Source: an uncultured Oscillibacter sp. (lineage in GTDB: Bacteria; Bacillota; Clostridia; Oscillospirales; Oscillospiraceae). Taken from it: 8,864 bases of DNA. Both the position numbers and the translations under genes were made by a program. Shown one piece after another: positions 5,393 to 8,864 of this stretch. How positions within the stretch are numbered: the first letter of the stretch is position 1; each line of letters opens with the position of its first letter. The notes under the pieces are model-generated. The model saw only the letters and a list, made by a program, of their open reading frames with translations. It was not told where the DNA came from and ran no database searches. The stretch lies in NCBI GenBank assembly GCA_910586735.1, contig CAJUJW010000087.1:1-8864 (forward strand). Direction: 5' to 3'.

Positions 5393-6151
5393 ATGAATAT
5401 TCAATGGGATGCCGAGAAATATACCAATGATTTTTCCTTTGTCCATCAATACGGAAGTTCCTTGCTGGACTTGATTGATGGGGAGAACTTATCGGTACTG
5501 GATCTTGGCTGCGGCAGCGGCGCGCTGACGAAGGAGCTTGCCGAACGGGGCTACGACGCGGAGGGCATCGACGCGTCCGCCGAGCTGCTCCAGGCGGCCC
5601 GGACCCATTACCCGGAACTGCGGTTCACTCAGGCGGACGCGGTGAGCTTCCAGACGGGCAGGCAGTTTGACGTCGTGTTTTCCAACGCGGTTTTCCACTG
5701 GATTAACCGGGAAAAACAGGCGGATATGATTGCTCATGTGTTTGACGCGCTGAAACCGCAGGGGCAATTTATCTTTGAGTTTGGCGGACATGGAAACAAC
5801 GCCCTCATCCACGGCGCGCTGGCCAGGGCATTCGAAGCTCGAAACCTCACCTATCAGATGCCGTTCTATTTCCCAACGGTCGGCGAATACGCCTCTCTTT
5901 TAGAACAAGGCGGATTTGTTGTCAGAACCGCGCTGCTGCTGGACAGGCCGACCAGGCTCAACGGCGGCGATGGTCTTTGTGAGTGGATTCGAATGTTTGT
6001 GAAAGCGCCCTTTGAGGGAATCGGCCCGGATCTCCGCGAGGAAATCATCCGCTCAGCCGCGGCGGACCTGGAAGGCATTTTGTGCCATAATGGAAGCTGG
6101 TACGCGGATTATGTCCGGCTGCGGTGCAAAGCCGTTAAGCCGTTGGTGTGA
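5393..6151 (+). CDS. Class I SAM-dependent methyltransferase (Tam-like), within the leu operon
   Basis: This 252-residue soluble protein has a class I Rossmann methyltransferase domain. Motif I, VLDLGCGSG, is at residues 35-43, the acidic ribose-binding residue is D60 in EGIDAS, a motif III-type aspartate is D82 in QADAVSF, and the post-motif FDVVFSNAVFHW is at residues 92-103. LKPQGQFIFEFGGHGN follows at about 120-135. An opening WDAxxY and the FSNAxxHW motif are typical of the group that includes trans-aconitate methyltransferase (Tam, Tmt1) and BioC-like enzymes. The substrate is not shown by the sequence. It lies 6 bases after leuC and 60 bases before leuD, so it should be co-transcribed under the leucine T-box. 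No strong ribosome binding site precedes ATG 5393, which suggests translation by reinitiation after leuC. Its codons (TTA, ATA, AGA, GAT, TTT) are clearly more A/T-rich than those of leuC, leuD and leuB, suggesting late acquisition. Fold call is secure; any leucine-related role is inference. Confidence 0.92.
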   Translation: MNIQWDAEKYTNDFSFVHQYGSSLLDLIDGENLSVLDLGCGSGALTKELAERGYDAEGIDASAELLQAARTHYPELRFTQADAVSFQTGRQFDVVFSNAVFHWINREKQADMIAHVFDALKPQGQFIFEFGGHGNNALIHGALARAFEARNLTYQMPFYFPTVGEYASLLEQGGFVVRTALLLDRPTRLNGGDGLCEWIRMFVKAPFEGIGPDLREEIIRSAAADLEGILCHNGSWYADYVRLRCKAVKPLV

Positions 6152-6211
6152 CCGCTGGAAAAAGAGAATTCTTCATGATTATTTTGCGAAGCATGAGAAA
6201 GAGGTTTGAAC

Positions 6212-6709
6212 ATGAACGTACAGGGAACCGTCCATAAATACGGGGACCACGTGGACACCGACGTGATCATCCCCGCCCGCTATCTGAACACCCCGGACCA
6301 CAAGGAGCTGGCCGCCCACTGCATGGAGGACATCGACAAGGACTTCATTCACAAAGTGAAGCCCGGAGATGTGATGGTGGCCGGGGTCAACTTCGGCTGC
6401 GGCTCCTCCCGGGAACACGCCCCCATCGCCATCAAGGCCAGCGGAGTCAGCTGCGTCATCGCGGCCACCTTCGCCCGGATTTTTTACCGGAACGCCATCA
6501 ACATCGGCCTGGCCATTTTGGAGTGCCCCGCCGCAAGCAGCGGCATCTCCGACGGGGACCAGGTGTCCGTGGACTTCGACACGGGAGTCATCACCAACGT
6601 CACCAAAAACGAGACCTATCAGGCGGAGCCCTTCCCCCCCTTCATCAAGGACATGATTGAAAAGGGCGGGCTCATGGCCTCCTTGAAGGCCGGAAAGGCG
6701 GACAAATGA
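6212..6709 (+). CDS. leuD: 3-isopropylmalate dehydratase small subunit
   Basis: LeuD is the swivelling domain that completes the isopropylmalate isomerase active site with LeuC. The 165-residue protein is the short type 2 form that matches the LeuC type upstream. It opens GTVHKYGDHVDTDVIIPARYL and carries the conserved NFGCGSSREHAP motif at residues 60-71, which contacts the substrate. ATG at 6212 follows AAAGAGG (6198-6204) with a 7-base spacer; a TTG 6 bases further upstream lies too close to that site and is not chosen. Its stop overlaps the leuB start in an ATGA junction, so LeuD and LeuB translation is probably coupled. In contrast, it is separated from leuC by the methyltransferase gene, so the two isomerase subunits are not translationally linked. 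Confidence 0.95.
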   Translation: MNVQGTVHKYGDHVDTDVIIPARYLNTPDHKELAAHCMEDIDKDFIHKVKPGDVMVAGVNFGCGSSREHAPIAIKASGVSCVIAATFARIFYRNAINIGLAILECPAASSGISDGDQVSVDFDTGVITNVTKNETYQAEPFPPFIKDMIEKGGLMASLKAGKADK

Positions 6710-7776
6710 ACAAAACCATCGCCGTCATCCGGGGCGACGGCATCGGCCCCGAGATTGTAAGTGAGGCCATCGGCGTGCTGGACGCCGTGGCGAAAAAATT
6801 CGGACACACCTTCACCTACCAGGAGGCCCCCATGGGCGGCTGCGCCATCGACGAATTCGGCGTCCCCCTGCCGGACTCCAGCCTGGAGACCTGCCTCAGC
6901 GCCGGCAGCGTGCTGCTGGGGGCGGTGGGCGGCCCCAAGTGGGACGCGCAGCCCTCCGCCAACCGGCCGGAACGGGGATTGTTAAAACTCCGCAGCGCCA
7001 TGGGCCTGTACACCAACGTCCGGCCCGCCCGGATGTTCCAGGACCTCTCCGCCGCCTGCCCCCTCCGGGCGGACATCGCCGCCAGGGGCATTGACTTCGT
7101 CGTGGTGCGGGAGCTCATCGGCGGCATGTACTTCGGCGAGCACACCACCTCCGAAGTGGACGGTGAATTGAAGGCCGTGGACGTGTGCTCCTACTCTGAG
7201 CACGAGGTCCGCCGGGTGGCGAGGGTGGCCTTCGACATGGCCCGGAAGCGCCGGGGGCGCGTCACCTCCATCGACAAGGCCAACGTGCTGGACACCTCCC
7301 GCCTGTGGCGGAAGACCGTGGAGGAAGTCGGCAAGGAGTACCCGGACGTGGAGCTCCTCCACATGTACGTGGACAACGCCGCCATGCAGATTGTCCGGGA
7401 CCCCAGCCAGTTCGACGTGATTGTGACGGAGAATCTCTTCGGGGACATCCTCTCCGACGAGGCCAGCCAGGTCACCGGGTCCATCGGCATGATTCCCTCC
7501 TCCAGCATGGGCGAGGGGACCAGGGGACTGTACGAGCCCATCCACGGTTCCGCCCCGGACATCGCCGGGCAGGACAAGGCCAACCCCATCGGCACCATCC
7601 TGGCGGCGGCCATGATGCTGCGCTACAGCTTCGACATGGCGGCGGAGGCCGACGCGGTGGAGGCCGCCGTGGACCGGACGCTGAAAGCGGGCTTCCGCTG
7701 CGGGGACATTATGAACGAGGGCGGGAAGCTCCTGGGCTGCAAGGCCATGGGGGCGGAGATCCGGGCCCGGATTTGA
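6706..7776 (+). CDS. leuB: 3-isopropylmalate dehydrogenase
   Basis: LeuB oxidises and decarboxylates 3-isopropylmalate to 2-ketoisocaproate with NAD+ and a divalent metal, the step after the LeuC/LeuD isomerase. The 356-residue length is normal. The IAVIRGDGIGPEI start is typical of the beta-decarboxylating dehydrogenase family. Substrate arginines R96, R106 and R135 are in place, with the catalytic Y142 and K191 (DKANVL) and the metal-binding D223, D247 and D251 (NLFGDILSDEAS). The LLKLR sequence around residues 92-96 is the isopropylmalate-specific loop, which separates it from isocitrate dehydrogenase. The GSAPDIAGQDKANPIG stretch is the NAD-binding loop. Its ATG overlaps the leuD stop as ATGA, so it probably has no separate initiation. 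It is the last gene of the operon and is followed by a strong terminator hairpin. Confidence 0.97.
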   Translation: MNKTIAVIRGDGIGPEIVSEAIGVLDAVAKKFGHTFTYQEAPMGGCAIDEFGVPLPDSSLETCLSAGSVLLGAVGGPKWDAQPSANRPERGLLKLRSAMGLYTNVRPARMFQDLSAACPLRADIAARGIDFVVVRELIGGMYFGEHTTSEVDGELKAVDVCSYSEHEVRRVARVAFDMARKRRGRVTSIDKANVLDTSRLWRKTVEEVGKEYPDVELLHMYVDNAAMQIVRDPSQFDVIVTENLFGDILSDEASQVTGSIGMIPSSSMGEGTRGLYEPIHGSAPDIAGQDKANPIGTILAAAMMLRYSFDMAAEADAVEAAVDRTLKAGFRCGDIMNEGGKLLGCKAMGAEIRARI

Positions 7777-7788
7777 ACAAGGGAAATC

Positions 7789-7818
7789 AAAGGGGGAGGC
7801 TGAAGAGCCTCCCCCTTT
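7789..7818. terminator. Hairpin terminator shared by leuB and the DUF3795 gene
   Basis: A 12-bp stem, AAAGGGGGAGGC with GCCTCCCCCTTT, encloses a 6-base loop (7801-7806). It lies 12 bases after the leuB stop and 8 bases past the stop of the converging minus-strand gene. The T-tracts after the stem are short on both sides, but the stem is strong and its place fits bidirectional termination. Confidence 0.85.
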
Positions 7819-7826
7819 CGAGTCGT

Positions 7827-8159
7827 TTATTCTTTCAAATTTGCCAGAGCTTCGGGGTTGTTCGAAATAATCTCACCAACAGTCGGACAGCTTTCCAGGT
7901 CCGGGCAGTCGCCGCAGGTCGTCACGCCCTTCTTCAGGGCGCACCGGCGAACCTCACACATCTGGTCGCAAAACACCGTTTTTACCCCCTCAACCCGGCA
8001 GCCCTGGCAGTTGATATGTTCCGGCAGAATCGGGGCGTTGTTCAGCTCGGCCCACAGCTTCGCGGTCTTCTCCCGCAGCGCCTGGTCGTCATGGAGGGTC
8101 GCCAGGTATGCGTCACACTTTTCGCAGTCCAGCCCGCAGTATCCAATCATGTCTCTCAT
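7827..8159 (-). CDS. DUF3795 cysteine-rich protein
   Basis: This 110-residue protein matches the DUF3795 family, whose function is unknown. It has 11 cysteines: C8, C12 and C15 in YCGLDCEKCDAY, C51 and C54 in CQGC, C64, C68 and C73 in a CDQMCEVRRC pattern, and C82, C85 and C91 in CGDCPDLESC. These spacings suggest binding of zinc or an iron-sulfur cluster, but no metal can be named from sequence. It lacks a signal peptide or membrane segment. ATG at 8159 follows AGGAGG (8174-8169) with a 9-base spacer. It is a single-gene unit with its own promoter, pointing towards leuB and sharing that operon's terminator. Neighbouring leucine and threonine genes give no clear functional link. Family call is confident from the cysteine pattern and the conserved AYLAT segment. 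Confidence 0.88.
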   Translation of the reverse strand: MRDMIGYCGLDCEKCDAYLATLHDDQALREKTAKLWAELNNAPILPEHINCQGCRVEGVKTVFCDQMCEVRRCALKKGVTTCGDCPDLESCPTVGEIISNNPEALANLKE

Positions 8160-8197
8160 GGCTATGTACCTCCTAAAAACTTCTTTGCCATATTTGA

Positions 8198-8226
8198 ATT
8201 ATAACACAGGCCCCGGGCCAATGCAA
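8198..8226 (-). promoter_or_regulatory. Probable promoter of the DUF3795 gene
   Basis: On the minus strand a perfect TATAAT (8203-8198), preceded by TG one base upstream as in an extended -10, lies 17 bases after TTGCAT (8226-8221), a weak -35. The spacer contains a GGCCC-G-GGGCC palindrome (8209-8219). Transcription would start near 8191, about 31 bases before the start codon. Confidence 0.65.
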
Positions 8227-8258
8227 CCAGGCCCCGAGAAACCGCGAAGGTTTCCCCT

Positions 8259-8287
8259 TTGACAAAGGCCGACCTATTTGCTATGAT
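8259..8287 (+). promoter_or_regulatory. Sigma-A promoter of thrC
   Basis: TTGACA (8259-8264) is followed by a 17-base spacer and TATGAT (8282-8287), 11 of 12 consensus positions. Transcription would start near 8294, only about 24 bases before the start codon, so there is no room for a T-box or other large leader. It is divergent to the DUF3795 promoter. Confidence 0.88.
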
Positions 8288-8317
8288 GGGACCATCAACT
8301 AGGAGAGGAGCGGGACC

Positions 8318-8864
8318 ATGCGAAATGTGAAATACGGAAAGTGCGTCCGCTGCGGAAAAACCTACGAGGCGGCGCCGGACCTGACCACCTGCGAATGCGG
8401 CGGCATTCTGGACATCACCTATGACTACGAGTACATCAAAACCCGTCTGACCAAGGAGGTCCTGGCAAACCGGGCGGAGCGGTCCATGTGGCGCTATCGG
8501 GAACTGCTGCCCATTGAGGAGGCCACGGCTCCCACGCCCCTGCGGGTGGGCTGGTCCCCCCTCTACGAGGAGCCCCGGCTGGCGGAGACCCTGGGCCTGG
8601 GCCGCCTCTTCGTGAAGGACGACGGGCAGAACCCCACCGCCTCGTTGAAGGACCGGGCCAGCGCCATGGCCGTGGCCAAGGCCCGGGAGGCCGGGGCAAA
8701 AGTGATTGCCTGTTCCTCCACGGGGAACGCCGCCTCGTCCCTGGCGGGGAACGCGGCGGCGGCGGGGCTCGCCACCTATATCTTCGTCCCCTCCAGGGCC
8801 CCCAAGGGGAAGGTGGCCCAGCTGATGACCTTCGGGGCCACGGTGATCTCCGTCCAGGGCAGCT
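8318..8864 (+). CDS. thrC: Threonine synthase with N-terminal zinc ribbon, partial (C-terminus beyond right edge)
   Basis: This PLP enzyme converts O-phosphohomoserine to threonine in the cytoplasm. The first 182 codons are visible, about half of a usual protein of about 400 residues. A small zinc ribbon opens the protein (C9, C12, C25, C27). The fold type II PLP domain follows, with the Schiff-base lysine K111 in NPTASLKDRAS and a phosphate-binding SSTGNAASS loop at residues 133-141. The zinc ribbon and the NPTxSxKDR motif fit the archaeal/Gram-positive class of threonine synthase. ATG at 8318 has GGAG 7 bases upstream. It begins a new transcription unit with its own promoter. The related cysteate synthase or other PLP beta-family enzymes are less likely, but the missing C-terminal half prevents a full check. 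Confidence 0.88.
   Translation, partial: MRNVKYGKCVRCGKTYEAAPDLTTCECGGILDITYDYEYIKTRLTKEVLANRAERSMWRYRELLPIEEATAPTPLRVGWSPLYEEPRLAETLGLGRLFVKDDGQNPTASLKDRASAMAVAKAREAGAKVIACSSTGNAASSLAGNAAAAGLATYIFVPSRAPKGKVAQLMTFGATVISVQGS

Noticed and set aside
6012..6209. Small open frame ending just before leuD
   Set aside because: Most of it overlaps the methyltransferase gene in another frame, and it has no ribosome binding site or family resemblance.
7305..8204. Plus-strand open frame of 299 codons
   Set aside because: It overlaps the 3' half of leuB in another frame, then crosses the terminator hairpin and the antisense of the DUF3795 gene; it is not a plausible gene.
8238..8254. Small hairpin GAAACC/GGTTTC upstream of the thrC promoter
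   Set aside because: It has a 6-bp stem without a T-run and lies upstream of both divergent transcripts, so there is no support for a terminator or riboswitch.
1..8864. CRISPR arrays, insertion sequences, tRNA or rRNA genes
   Set aside because: No regularly spaced repeats, transposase-like frames, terminal inverted repeats or cloverleaf sequences were seen.

Overview
The window looks like chromosomal housekeeping DNA from a high-GC anaerobic Firmicute, probably a Clostridia member of the Oscillospiraceae type. The reasons are a leucine T-box leader, clostridial-type LeuC/LeuD proteins, AGGAGG-type ribosome binding sites, TTGACA/TATAAT promoters and GC-rich third codon positions. The taxon is inferred from these signs; no search was run.

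Left part (1-2714, minus strand): a compact operon read leftwards, murI (glutamate racemase) - DUF1934/YwiB-like gene - argS (arginyl-tRNA synthetase, cut by the left edge). The DUF1934 gene probably starts at a TTG inside the end of murI. A divergent promoter pair lies between murI and a plus-strand gene of unknown function (2915-3328). That gene converges on rpsU (ribosomal protein S21, minus strand), and the two share one bidirectional terminator.

Middle (3598-4126): more than 500 bases without a protein gene, full of regulatory sequence. It holds a perfect-consensus promoter and a 5' UTR hairpin for rpsU, a second consensus-like promoter pointing the other way, and a complete T-box riboswitch (Stem I with kink-turn and AG bulge, likely CTG leucine specifier, T-box core, antiterminator and terminator).

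Right of the T-box: a leucine biosynthesis operon, leuC - class I SAM-dependent methyltransferase - leuD - leuB, ending in a strong hairpin. LeuC and LeuD form isopropylmalate isomerase and LeuB is the following dehydrogenase. The methyltransferase is the odd member. It separates the two isomerase subunit genes, uses visibly more A/T-rich codons than its neighbours, lacks a good ribosome binding site, and resembles the trans-aconitate methyltransferase (Tam/Tmt1) superfamily. Yeast Tmt1 is known to methylate 3-isopropylmalate, so a role acting on a leucine-pathway acid is an attractive but unproven idea. This is the most interesting feature of the window.

Right end: a cysteine-rich DUF3795 gene on the minus strand, then a divergent promoter pair and the first 182 codons of a threonine synthase (thrC) with an N-terminal zinc ribbon, cut by the right edge.
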